Below the pieces are notes generated by a model. It saw only the letters and a program-made list of their open reading frames with translations. It did not search any database and had not been told where the DNA came from. From Setaria digitata (Eukaryota; Nematoda; Chromadorea; Rhabditida; Setariidae): 64,000 bases of DNA. This document shows, in pieces, positions 36,861 to 50,106 of the stretch (the first letter of the stretch is position 1; each line of letters starts with the position of its first letter). The position numbers and the translations under genes were made by a program. The stretch is taken from positions 1-64,000 of the forward strand of contig RCAB01000173.1 in assembly GCA_003640385.1 (NCBI GenBank), read 5' to 3'.

Positions 36861-39800
36861 TCAAATAACAGACCTATCGGATGGCGTAACACGATTTATA
36901 CTTTGCTGTGAATCAAATATTGAGCCTATCGTTGAAATAATTGAACCGAATGACAATTTTGACAACGTGCGTCTCACGGCAAAATCATCTAAACCACGAT
37001 GTACCACAACCGGCCAATCACCCATTTCTAAGCGTGCCTGGTGTTTATAAAACTCTACACAAGTTAAACTTCGCTGAGTTGGCTTCCTAAATGTTAACTT
37101 TTAAAGTAAAACTAAGTACATGGGATAAATTGATTAATTCATAAAAACTGTAATGAATACGGCATAAGATAAAAATTTTCCTTCAATAAAGTAAAGCAAC
37201 TATATCATTTAATAAATCACGAAATTATAGGACTTTCGATAATCAAAAATTATGAAACGTAATAAAATTAATAATTTGCCTGTATAATCTTAGCAGCAAA
37301 GAGGAGGAGACAACACTGACTGACGATAAAGCCATTGCTGCTGCTGCCATCCAAGGTTGAATTGTAAAACCCCAAGGCATGAAAACACCTGAAATCATAT
37401 TCTTAAGTTCCTTTATTACAGCTGTTATCCTTAACAATATATAAATGTCATCACTGCAAACAACGCAACTACAACGTTGTAAGTGAGAAAGTCAAATAAT
37501 AAAGCAGTCTTCTGTTTTATTATTTAAATACCGATTTATCCCTATATGATAAGAATTTTAAACTAATACTGACATCAATAACTCAAGAATAAACAAGCAG
37601 AGAGTGCAGCAACATTCGAATTTCCGAATTTTTTTTATATTATTAATTTCCCAAAGCTGACGAGACTGAATGACTCATCTTGTCTTTCAAAGACGTTGTA
37701 TGGAATCAGGTTTAACTACCAATACTCCCTTTTATTTTACTTTTTTTTTGCTCCATTTATCAACCCTTTCGAATATTTTTTTTCCAGTTAACGTAAAAAT
37801 GTAAGAACATGACATAGTTGTAATGATAATAATCCTACAGAAACTCTTTGCGACCAAAGAATGCAAATTTTTAAGAGTGTGAATTTTTAAGAGTCTTCCA
37901 AAAAAACCACTTCAACAATTCAATAAGACCTCAAAGAAAAATAAGTCGTTTCTGGATACAAAAACTAGAGAACAAACCGGCAGCAACGGGGATACCAATA
38001 GCATTGTACAGTACAGCGAATAAAAAATTAAGTTGTATGCGACGTGTTGTCCGTCTGGATAGATCAATTGCTGCTACGACATCGATAAGATTATTCTGAA
38101 TAGAACAAGTAGCATTATTAATTAGTCATTATTCGTTTCAATTTTCTTTTACTAATCTCATTTAACCTGTGGTAAAAGTAAAGAGAAAATCACAGATAAT
38201 CCTAGTTTGGGCATTATGAGCAGCTGATGCTTAACCAAATTTCGTGTAAAAGGGAAATGGATTTCAAATATTCACTTTTACAAGAACGATACTCGCACTC
38301 TCAATTGCCACATCTGAACCTGCTGCAATGGCAATGCCAACATCAGCAGTGGCCAAAGCTGGGCTATCATTTATTCCATCTCCAACCATCGCCACCCGCT
38401 CTTTCATTTCCTGAGGTTAAAATGTAGTTAAAAGAAAAAAAAAAAAACCTAATTGTGCTAGTTATTTCATGTGATACATAAAAATATGTAGAATACTAGA
38501 TGGATTCACACAAACGATAAAATAAAATATATGCAAAAAAAGTGGAAAAAAAACACGAGAAAGTAAGTTTTACGAAACAAAAAATAAATAAATAAATAAA
38601 AAGCTTAGAAAGATATGCAGTCGCAATAAAATGAAAATTGAAAAAGGTCCATGAATAAGAGTTAGAAAAGTGACTGGAAGCAAGAAAATTTGCACACTAA
38701 AATCATTAAAATTTATGAACAGGATTTGGAAATCGTATACTAGTAGACTAGAATTATCATGAAAAGAACTATCAAATACCTGCAGCTGTTCGATTTTATT
38801 TCTTTTCTGATTTGGCAATACTTCAGCAAATACTTCACGTATACCAACTCGTCGAGCTGTTGCTTCCGCAGTACGAGCGTTATCACCCGTCAACAAGATT
38901 ACTCTAATATTCATTCGTTGCAAAGCCCAAACGGCAAGAGCACCTTCACTTTTCACTGCATCTGCTATACTTACTACCGCAACAACATAACCTAAAATAA
39001 GACTGAAATATCAGCCGTTATTTTACAACGATGACTTTAATACCAACATACCGCTCTAGCATCTTTTTCCCATGCTTCACATATAATACATATATATCTC
39101 TGGAACAGAATGATTACGTCAAATGAGCTCATGAAGGGTTTCTCATAATAACAAACCCATTTCCTTAACTGGTTTATCTTCAATTTCCTTTCCAGTTCAG
39201 CATTGTCTCAACAATAATACCGTTGTAACATCCTCAAAGTATGGTAGTAAAATTGTTAAGAATAAGCATCTCTACAGTAACTGCTAATTTGCTTCAAGAA
39301 CATAAGATAATCCCATATGACATGTTTTAAAAATTTCAACTGATGCTACTAATTTTGTTTGATTTCACGCGAATTTTTAAAAGTTTGAATTTAGAAGAGC
39401 TTTAAATTGTATCACTGATAAAGAGGTATTTTATACCATTTATTGCACACATAACTGATATGTATCCGCTTGTTTGCTCCTTCTCAATGAGATTTCCAAC
39501 AAACTCATCAACTGGAACTGCATTTTTGGTCATCCACCGCTCGTTACCAATTACAACTCGAAGTGGCTTATTACTACTGAACGTTTCTTCGTCAATATCT
39601 ATAAGTTTATAATTTAATTTCTCGCTACAAAAACTACAAATAAAAGCCGAGAACTCAAGTTCAAAACTAGGAAGCTAAAATGAAAATTAAATATATGTTT
39701 TACTTGACGTTTCAAGAAATTACAATACATCTTTCAGAAGTCATATAACGTGTACACTAGGAAAATTCCTTCCATAACCATTCGAAGATTAGGCATTCCG

Positions 39801-42800
39801 CAAAGAAATGACTCTAGAAAAGAAAAGAAAAAACATAAATTGGAATTAGCACTAGTACGAAAGAATTTGGAGAGAACTGTATCATACAACATACCGTAAT
39901 GTTTTTTTCTGATCAGCATGACATCACCACTGCTCAATTTTATTGCCGAATCAAGCTGCGATCTTTTATCCTGGATTAAAGCTATACTTTGCAACATTTC
40001 GTCGATTTTCAGGATTTCGCAAGTGATACCATTTCCAGTGGATGCACGAAATCGTCGTACAGTGGCCCATTCTTTCGTATTTAACCACTGCAAAAATATT
40101 AACAGATAGTTGCATATGTTTTCCAGAATCCGAAGTTGTTGGAAAAATTTTTGAAAATTTCGATTTATGGCGATTTCTACCAAAGATTCATCTACTTTCA
40201 CACTTACTTCTTTTACAAAAGAAGCAATTGAATCTGCAATCGGATGTTCACTGTTTGTTTCAGCCGAACCAATTGCTGCAAACATTTTCAACAACGATAA
40301 ACGATTTTCTGCAACCAATGTGTGGATTCGAGCTACTTGTGGATGACCTTTAGTTATGGTGCCAGTTTTATCCATAACAACAGTCGTGATCTGGAAAAAG
40401 AACACAGTTTCTCTCATCCATAAATTGAGGATAAGTCTAAAATTTTTTCGTTGAAAGGATATTCAATCAGTGTCGAAATTTCATTTCTACTTAATGTTAT
40501 ATATTAATTCTTACATGTTAATTCATGCAGCAAGCAGTTATATGTAAACTTGCGATCTATAATTATCACAAGCTTCTCGAAAAATTTCTACAGATATTCT
40601 ACTTACCTTATGAGCCATTTCTAATGGTTCACCCCCTTTGATGAGTATACCATTAACAGCACCAATACCTGTACCAACCATTACTGCTGTCGGTGTTGCC
40701 AAGCCAAGTGAACATGGGCATGCTATTGCTAACACTGTGATAGCTGCTTCAAAAGCACGTTTTAATATGGCCTCCAGCTTTGCCATTTTATCCTGAAAAG
40801 TAAAAGAAAACACTACATCAACTTCTAATATTTTTCAAGCATCAAGACCATCACATAAAGCTTCAAGTGAGTCAACACTCTTTAAAATACTTTCTACTAT
40901 CACCACGATCCACGATATTGTGTGTCCTTATTATGCCTAAAATTACCGGGAAGTCAGTGATTTTCCAACTCTTACACAAATTCCCATAATGAAAAAAAAA
41001 AAAAAAAAAAGAAAAAGAAAAAGGAAAAACGGTGATATATAATTGAAACTTAATTAAAACAAGATATTACATATGTAATATTACATTGAAATCTTATTTA
41101 ATACTTAGTTCCGCATTTTCTAATTAACAGCACAGAGGGAAGGAAACCACACCTTATCAATCGCATCCACGGTACAAAAACCGATAAAAATCCATACAAT
41201 AAGTGTTACTGTTGCTAAACCAATAACCAGCGGCACAAAGAGGCCAGCTATTCGGTCAGCTGTTTGTTGTATCGGTGCCTGAAAGGAACAGAAATACAAA
41301 ACAGGAAATTATGATAATGAAACAAAAGTGGAGAAAATTGTTTCATAACCAAAGAAATCCCACATTATAAAGTATATAAATAAAATATCCCTTCATTATG
41401 CAATTAAAAAAGAAATGAACTTTAGAAGTTTGAGCTTCCTCAACCAAACGAACAATTTGCGCTAGTGTTGTTTCTTGGCCAACATGAGTAGTCTGTACCA
41501 ATAATGTTCCATGCTGGTTAACAGAACCACCTACTACTGTACTACCTGTAATAAAATAATATCTATTTAAAGAGCAGTAATAATGTATTAATAGCGATCA
41601 GCTGTCAGATGAGTTGAGGAGTCATCTGTTAAACATTTAATATATTACACTGCTATCATTTTGCACTGTTGTTCAGCAAATTTAAAATAATATAATTCTA
41701 CTGTATCATTTTCACAAATCCCTCCCTTGAACGATGGTCCTTTCCCTATTATCATAGAAGTCAAAATGTGGAAAGTGAAGTGAAGCAATATTAACCATTC
41801 ATACAATGTACGCAAACGGATTTTGCCAAAATCATTTTTCACTGTGCTAATATTTCTCAAAGTAGTAAGATGATAGATTGTTGATAACGCAGATAACAGG
41901 ATTAAGAATAACTTAAAGTAAGAAGTAATGTCGAGAATTATCAGATTACCTTGTCTTTTGACAACAGGCATAGATTCGCCAGTAACAAATGATTCATCCG
42001 CCGCACTCTTACCATCTACAACAATCCCATCAACTGGAATTTTAGCACCCGGAAGAACTTTTAGTAAATCACCTCTTTGAACCTGGAAAAACTCGAAAGT
42101 GAACGGCAAATCTCTACTTCCATTTAGTTCTGTTTATCTACAAATAACCTTTCTTCAAATCAAACTGACCAATTCAACATCAATATTTTCCTCGGATAAA
42201 ATACGTCCATCATCATCACGAGTTACCAAAACTGCTTCTTTTGCTTGCAATGACATCAGCTTACTTAATGCTTCTGAAGTTTTACCCTTCGCTTTGTGCT
42301 CCAACCATCGGCCTAATGAAACAAAAGTTACGAGCATTGGAGTAACGTCAAAAAATGTCATCGGACTACTCGACCACCTAAAATGCAACAAAAGAATACA
42401 ATAATTTTTGAATATATATGAGAGTAAGTACAGAGAGATGTACGACCGAAATATTATTTTTTTAAAATCTGATCGATTATTTTGCAGGTGAATATTACAT
42501 AGCTACAAATGTAACTCTGAAATTAATATTTCGACGATATTCCAATTCAGTAAGTTAATAATGTTTTGCTGGAAGATCGCTGCTTCCAAAAATATTACTT
42601 TAAACTAATAGCTATCACAATAACAGCTATTGAATACAAATATGAAATTGTTGTTGCAAGGACGATTAACACATCCATATTAGCTGAACCATGCTTCAGT
42701 GCTTTCCAGCTTTGTAAATAGAAATACTTTCCACCAAATAACTGAAAAAATTGCAAAAAAAAATGTTCATAAATGAAAGATATTTAAATAAGAAGCCAAA

Positions 42801-45800
42801 AAAATTAAGGTAAATCACTGAGTAAGTAAAGTAAGTACCAAAGTAAGCCAACATAAGTCTAACGTTGAAGCACCCAATATTTAAGGCTTGTTTTGATCGT
42901 TTTCACTTTAAGTATGCAGATTCAAATGTTACAAATTTGATAAAGAAAATAAAAAACTAATTAAGGACAAAAGCAAAACAATTAAGATCAGAGTTAATTA
43001 ATTGGAGAAATTGTTTGGTAAGCAGTAGAATGGTACCTGCACGGGCGTACATAAAATAAATAAAAGAAGATTATCCAAACTGAGTGCTCTATTAAATACT
43101 GCAATCTGCATTTCAGGGCGCATCGGTGTATGAAGGAACCAGTGAAAATAAATCATTATGCCCATCACCGGCACCCCAAACAGAAGCGATACCAACAGTG
43201 AAATCCTCCATCTGGATTAGAAATTAATAAAATTAGTTTTTATATAAATCTAAAAACAATAATGATTTTAATATTTGAGAAAAGGTGACAGATTTGAGAT
43301 CTAAGTCCTCAATTTACATCTAAGTTTTAAACCAATGAAAGCTTGCTTATCAATAGTAAAAGTAACTATTGAACAGCTTACCCAGAGAGATGGGTAAAGC
43401 TCTTAGCAGAAATGCGATCACTGTAAAATTGGTCCTAAACAATTAGTAAATATTTTTATCAATTATACGAAAGGTTAAGTACTTTGCTGTTTCTGCTGAA
43501 TGATTAAGCCTTTTCAACTGTTCGTCGTGACATGCAATTTTTGCTGAATATCCCAAATCCTTAATGGATTTATTATAGATTATAAAAAGCATAAAATGAA
43601 ACCTCATTAGAGCGAAAAGTTAGATTAATATGAACAGAAGTTTGCATTGGCTTGACTGAACCTTCTTACCTCAATCACTTTGATAATATCGCGTGGACCT
43701 ATGAATGTAGGACTGTATTCAATCCTTGCAACGGATGATGCTAAGGAAACAGAACAGGATTCAATCCCCTTCCTAGCAACAATATGTGATTCAATTCGTG
43801 GCACACAGACTTCTGATGATAGTCCCGAAATCTAAAATCAATAACTTCATCTAAATTGATTTTGGCATGACAAGCACATATCAACTACTTGATACAATTC
43901 AGGCAAGGCAGAGCATGAAACGAAGTGAAAAGCTGCAATTCATAGCGATATTCCTTCGAAATTATGTCAGGCAAAAGTTCTAACAACAAATGCTGAAAAA
44001 GCTACAATAATATCTGATTTTAAATAAAACTAATTTAATTTTCGGACAATTAAAAGAATAACTGTGAACTGCAAAGGATTACAAAAATTGAGCGACAACT
44101 TTAATAAATGAATAAATCTTAATAATTGATCAAAGTATACACACAACTAAACTCGTTGTCACTCTTCCCATATTCTGAGAATAATTTAAATTATAAAAGA
44201 GAAGTTTTGAATTACTACTGTTTGCCGCTTTTGAAGTTTCCTGAGTTCCACATTTATTTATGGAGTGTGAGTAAATTTCATTACGGAAAATTACGAAATA
44301 AAATTATGATAAAATCGAAGTTGAAACCAGTAAATTAGTAATAATAATAAGAGAAATATCTATCAGTTAGTAATATCAATTAAGAAAAAACAACATTTAC
44401 CAACAAATTTAACACTGTATGGTTTCCAAAACCATCACTAATGATCGCAGCTCGATAACCTAACCGATTGATTTCATTAATTATATGTTCGGGTGCAATT
44501 ACCAAGGAATCATATACCACTTCTGCTTTTGAGGACATCAAAGCTACAACCACAGAATGAATACCTGAAATATCATGATTTTACTCAGAACGATCAAAAC
44601 GATTATGGATAAAAGTTAAAAAATTGGAACCTAAGAGTACTTCTTTTAATTAATTGATTAAGTAACACTTAAAAAAATAAAAACCTTTCAATTTTCCAAT
44701 ATTTCGTTCTATATATGCAACACATGAAGCACATGTCATTCCTTCCACTGAAAATGTCCGTTTCTCGACAGAATCATCTTGTCCGAATTTCGTCGTTTTT
44801 CTCCCAAATTTTACGGTAGCTTCATTTAATTCACATACACTATCCTTTTTTTTGGACAAAACCGATGACTTGTTCAATCCTTCTTCGGAATAACCTGAAA
44901 ATTAAGGCTATTTCAACTTCTTCAAAATTGAAGCAGAATTCATGCAACCAAAAACTTTGCCTGTCTTGGAATACTTCAGAGAAAAATATCCTAAAAAAGA
45001 TTGATTTTTCTGCTTCCCAATATAAGCGATCTTTTCATAAAGACAATTTCCAAATAATAAAATAATAAAACCAGAACTGCTCATATTCTTTTAATGTTTA
45101 ATAATTACTATTATGGATTTGTACGTTGAAAACTAATGCTAGATTTCCAAATTGAAAATCAAAAAAAAACTTCGAGTTCGCAGTAGCTGTACATCGAAAC
45201 CCATGTCGCTAATCAGTTCCACAACCATTTCATTGCTCCATTTAGAAGTATCGTACACAATGTGCCCTTAATAACTAGAATGTTAAATTAAACGCAAGGA
45301 AAAAATTGAAACATGAAACGTTTTTAGCTAGAGAAGCAGTGAGAAAGCAATCAGTATTTCAAGAAAAAACATGATAAATGGAAATTTATCGATAATTATC
45401 AATAAGTTCCCATTTCTGATCTTAATAAACCTAAGTTTTTGTACCTCAAGTTGCCTTCGTTGGATGTCCTGCAAAACTTGCACTTTTTTTCGAAAAACTA
45501 CAGCTGAACGCTAACCTTCACAATCATTAAGTGAAACAGAAATTGATATTATGCCATCGTTCCTTCCAATAGTCTCTTCAATATTGTTCACACAGGAATG
45601 ACAAGTCATCCCTTTAATTTCAACCACTGCTTCTTGGAATTTTATACCCTTAGGAGTTTCACTTGAACACTTTCTGCTATCTGAAAAGAGAAATTTAAAC
45701 TTTCGTCCAGATAAAAAAAAAAAGAAACAAATTTAAGAAGAAAAGAACAAATCACTGAGAGTATGAAGAACTTACTACTGAAGGGAAAGGACTAAATTTC

Positions 45801-46635
45801 CTGTGTCCCTCAAATAATTCGAAAATTTATTTATAACTACTCTATAAGGAAAAAAAAAAATTTTGACTAGAAATTTCCATTAAAAAAAGTTCCTCATGAG
45901 CAGTTTACGCAACGTCGATCTCAACGAGATGATTCATGCATGAATAATTTAAATCAATTTTCCATTTTTTATACTCTCTAACACTTTTGTCGTATTTTAT
46001 TGCTGCTATTTATACTACCTTAAAATTTACTAACAATGCATTGCTGTATAAATGCATTTAAAATATATGTATATATAACTTATTCAAATTTTCTGTTTCT
46101 GTTTTCTAGTAAACACAATATTTAATAATTAATAATGAAAAATGAAAAAAAGTTCAGTGTTGTATCAATGAAATTGTTACTAACTAACCTTTTCCATCCC
46201 TCAACTTAGCAGTGTATCCCATTGCACTAATCATTTCCGCAATACGTTCACCCGTCCACTTCCATGAATCGAATTCAATAACAGCTGTAAAAGAACGAAC
46301 TTAAAACTGAATTTTAGTGGTGTCGTACTAAACATTTATACTAAACAACGAGCTTTCTACTACACTCCATTTATTTCTTCTACAGACTAGCTTTCATTTT
46401 TTTCTTAGTAAGAATTATCGTAATCCCGTATCAGAAGCAAATAAGGACCTTCTTTATCATCGTACGATATAACCGCCTCATAGATTCCTTCCATTTCACA
46501 TAATTTATCATGAATATTATTAACCAATGAATGAGATGTGATGTCTTTCACATCAATTACCGCAACTTCTCGATTATAGTTGGCTGTTTGCTGCGGCGTT
46601 AAACTAATTAATTCCTTGGTGTTGTCATTTGACAT
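36861..46635 (-). CDS. cua-1: Copper-transporting P1B-type ATPase (ATP7/CUA-1)
   Basis: Twenty-five exons join in phase: 46635-46449, 46284-46189, 45680-45516, 45266-45171, 44894-44685, 44564-44401, 43831-43670, 43559-43483, 43420-43382, 43211-43037, 42741-42599, 42377-42170, 42082-41950, 41545-41421, 41278-41153, 40792-40607, 40390-40208, 40087-39895, 39813-39758, 39674-39437, 38991-38780, 38410-38282, 38095-37978, 37388-37280 and 37086-36861. The product is 1251 residues, close to C. elegans CUA-1. It pumps Cu(I) across the secretory or plasma membrane using ATP. Motifs are TGES (608-611), CPC (727-729), DKTGT with phospho-Asp 771, SEHP (811-814), TGDN (1022-1025) and GDGIND (1068-1073). 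Of four metal-binding repeats, only two keep CxxC (C121/C124 and C236/C239); repeat 1 has S and L, and repeat 4 keeps one Cys (315). The last intron uses a GC donor. The ATG directly follows a TTTTTTTTAAG acceptor. Confidence 0.96.
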
Positions 46636-46646
46636 CTTAAAAAAAA
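46636..46646 (-). promoter_or_regulatory. Candidate trans-splice acceptor at the Cu-ATPase start
   Basis: On the gene strand a T-run ending in AAG abuts the ATG. No upstream in-frame ATG or coding exon was found, so this is a plausible site for addition of the spliced leader used by filarial nematodes. Confidence 0.5.
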
Positions 46647-46755
46647 TCAAAACGAAATTTTTATTCAAATGAGAACCTGCAAGTAACGCACGTAATTATG
46701 ATAGAATGTATGAAAACTAAATATCAATGATAGAAAAATTAGCGTAATTTAATTC

Positions 46756-46773
46756 GGGGGAGGGGGGGGGGGG
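46756..46773. repeat. Near-uninterrupted 18-nt guanine tract upstream of the Cu-ATPase
   Basis: The plus strand reads five G, one A, then twelve G, a striking run in such AT-rich DNA. It lies about 120 bp upstream of the Cu-ATPase start, as C on that gene's sense strand. Such a run can form a G-quadruplex, and its length is error-prone in sequencing. Confidence 0.85.
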
Positions 46774-49700
46774 AAATAAAAAGTTCCCTAAAAACTATAG
46801 CACTATCATTAGTTAAATAAAAGAAGAATATAGCACAGAAATTTACAAAAAAAACATCTCTACAAATAATTTTTGTTGTTTACAGTTAAAAACTATTCCT
46901 TAACTTCAAATTTTTTCCACGAAAAGTTTAAAATCTGCAAACGAAAAGATTCCAAAGTTTTATAATTCCATTATAAAACTCCCTTCCACAATAAAGCATC
47001 AACCTTCGACGAAGAAAATGTCTACCCTCTTCAGAAACAAGTTTCATCGAAAGTGTAATAGAAAAAACAATCTCAAACCGTCCCCTCTATCCTCTTTACT
47101 CACTCATCCTAATGAACACATGTACCGATGAAATGGGAAAATGATATCGTATACAGGGCTTGGCTAACAAAAATTGAAAATTAAAAGAACTACAAAAAAA
47201 TTGAGGAAAGTTTGGTTTACAATCACAAATTTTAATTAAATTCTTTTAAATTTATTTCTTTGGTTTAGAATCCAGAAAGAAGTGGAAAAGAATGAAAAGA
47301 TATTTAAACGTTTTAAATCGAAGAAAAATGCTGCATTACAATAATGGGAAATAGGACATATGGAAATCTGCAATAAAAAGTTTTCACAAAAGAAAGATCG
47401 ATTATTTACATAGCATTTAGTTAAATATTCATCACACTGTCGCATAATTTCAAAGATCTAATAATTTTATTCGCTGGTATAAAATAAATATAGCCATGAT
47501 AAAAATTCGAAAAGTAAAATATATCGAGCAAACATTAAACACAATTTAAAACATTTCAATCAAAAACACCATTCTGAATATTCAATTCAAAAAAAAAAAG
47601 CAAAGAATCTCCAAATAAATTATTTAATAAAAAATTATTAATCTGAATCAACAGAAGCAAAAAACTAATTATTTAAATGATTTCGGGTAATAATTTCCAA
47701 TTCGACCTAAATATTCCAACCGAAAATTTCCAATCTGAAACATTCAAATCGGAAATAATTAATTACATTTTTGAGTGAAATATTTAAAAAGCGCATGATG
47801 CTAAAAACGAGTTTATATAGTTAGTATGTGCAATGAAATTGATTTTGTAATACGAGTTAGATGGCATATTTGCGATCATTATTTGTTGATGGCACTTATC
47901 AACGATATATATCATAAATATTTGGATTTTAAGTGAATGAAAATGAGAACGATGAAAATATTTTCTAACTGGAAATAACTGATGATATACCAGATAAGAT
48001 TGCACATTTCCCATTTTTCCCGTTGTCATAAGAATTTAACGCGTTTTTGCTTTTAAAACGATTCCATTTCCAGCTACTACCAGAAAAATATCCCAATAGA
48101 TGTAGCTCCTAATAATGAAACTTTAAATTAAATTGTGACCCAAAAATTAATCATCATTTGGTTAGTCAATAAATAATGTATGTAATAGAAAAATGTTCAA
48201 AATCCTATGACAGAAATCATTATTTGCTAAAGACCTGTTATTGAAACAATGCGTTAATTATAGTGCTAGTTATTTCCAATCATTTTGTTAATAATAGGTG
48301 AAATATTTCAACTGGTCAACGAAAAAAAAAATCACCATTACTTTCTTGTGATTTAAAATTATAGAGTAAAAAAAAATTAACACCTGAAATGAGACTAGTC
48401 AATGTATTGATTTTTGGTAATTTAAAATTCTTAATTCCATACACTTTTTCAAGAAGATAAAATTTATTAGCAAAATAATCGTGCTATGAATTATTTCGTA
48501 TTTGCAAATTTTAAGCAGCACAAAGTATTTCTAGAACGAAAACCAGTTTGCTTTTTTTATTCCATTATTTTGGGAAATTTTCGAAAAGAAAGTTCCAATA
48601 ATTTCTTAACGACTAATATTAATACCAGCTTAAGTAAATAATACATTTCATTTCACATTAAGAAGACAAAACGATGACGGAGAGTACAAAAATTGATTTT
48701 TATAATTCCTAATTTTTTTCTTATCAGCAACGGGTGAGCAGAAGGAGGAAGAAATGAAAATTAGACAAGAGAAGGAGTAGGACTGAACTAAGGAAGCCTT
48801 TTTTTTTCTTCTTGTATCCTAGGATTCACTATTAGAGATGGTCTTATCAAATGGATGGGTGGAGGCAAAGTTTGCTGATAAGGAAAATCCACGACTGTAA
48901 ATAATTTGAAAATTTGAGCTTCACAAGCTGCAGTAACTTAATTTCATAAAATGGTGAAAAAAATTACAATTGAAAATATTTTGAATTAAGAGGCTAATAC
49001 TGCCAAACCCACCGCTTATGGAATATTTCAGCATTTCATGAAATTAACTTCAAGTTATTGAGAAGTGATAAAAATTCGGAAATTTTTAAAGGGCCGTGAG
49101 ATTTTTTGTTAAATTTAACAGACCGCATTTGTTGATCTCATCGGTAATTATTCTCTAAATTGCTTCCTTCTTCTTTTGTTTTTCTTGTCTTATTTCTCGT
49201 ATTTTATTTGGTATTTATGATGGGAATTCGCGGATGTTACAATGTTTTGCAGAGAGAGTTCATATTGATCGGAACATTTCGCTATAGGAAATTGCATTAA
49301 CGCTATGGTGATCGTTGAATAGCATCGTTAATCCGGATGACAAGTGGTATTTATAGCGCTAACTTACAGCAAGATTTATTGCTCGATAATGCCATCAATC
49401 AAGTATGTTTTTCGTTTTTTGCTCCTTTTTTTGTTTTGCTTTTTTTTGGAATTAGAAATAGTATGATGTAGAATTTTCATGTTTTTAACGAATTTACAGT
49501 ATTTTGATCGAACAACTTATGTATTATATAGCTTAATCTTGAATACATTTCGCACTAAATAACAAATCATTTATCACATGGGAGAATTCCGGCTCAAAAA
49601 AGTCATTATTTTTCTAATCTCATTAATGATTAATGAAAATTGTGATCATTTCGCCTATTGATGTTTCGAAAAACTATAACCTTTACAAATATTGCTCGGA

Positions 49701-50080
49701 AACCAATTTTAAACAAACATCTGTTCATTCCATAGCTGGATGCTGTGGGCTGATATTTATTTCTTACAAATCGAATATTACAATCGGATTTCTTTTCATT
49801 GCTCACTGAATCATATGGATGGAAAATTAAAGCTGTACAATTAATAAAACATTCAGAGATAAGCTCAGATACTATTAAATTCTGGGCGACTAGATTTTGT
49901 CTTTCATTAGCTCTTTTCAAATGCAGTGGTCGGATCTCTGAGTGCTGCTTAGAAAAAGTGAAGAATAAAAGAATTGTTTATTGTATGACTGATCTGCATC
50001 AGCACTGATTCTAATCTGCAGTGATTTTTTGTCTAATTTTGTTGAGGATTTGAATTGAGTGATTCAAAATAGCTAATTTT

Positions 50081-50091
50081 TTATTTTTTAG
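50081..50091 (+). promoter_or_regulatory. Candidate trans-splice acceptor for the RhoGAP gene
   Basis: A T-rich stretch ending in TTTTTAG lies 15 bp before the ATG at 50107, with no coding exon seen upstream. This matches a spliced-leader acceptor. Confidence 0.45.
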
Positions 50092-50106
50092 TTTAGTCAA
50101 GCAAAA

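Larger units (their letters stand above)
46647..50106. other. Divergent intergenic region between the Cu-ATPase and RhoGAP genes
   Basis: Both flanking genes start here and point outward, so their promoters should share this 3.4 kb. It contains a G-run at 46756-46773 about 120 bp from the Cu-ATPase ATG. The frames at 47784-48029, 49630-49920 and others lack splice or homology support and were not called. No RNA gene was recognised. Confidence 0.5.

Noticed and set aside
47784..48029. 81-residue minus-strand frame upstream of the Cu-ATPase
   Set aside because: No homology, composition like intergenic AT-rich DNA, and no splice connection to the Cu-ATPase start.
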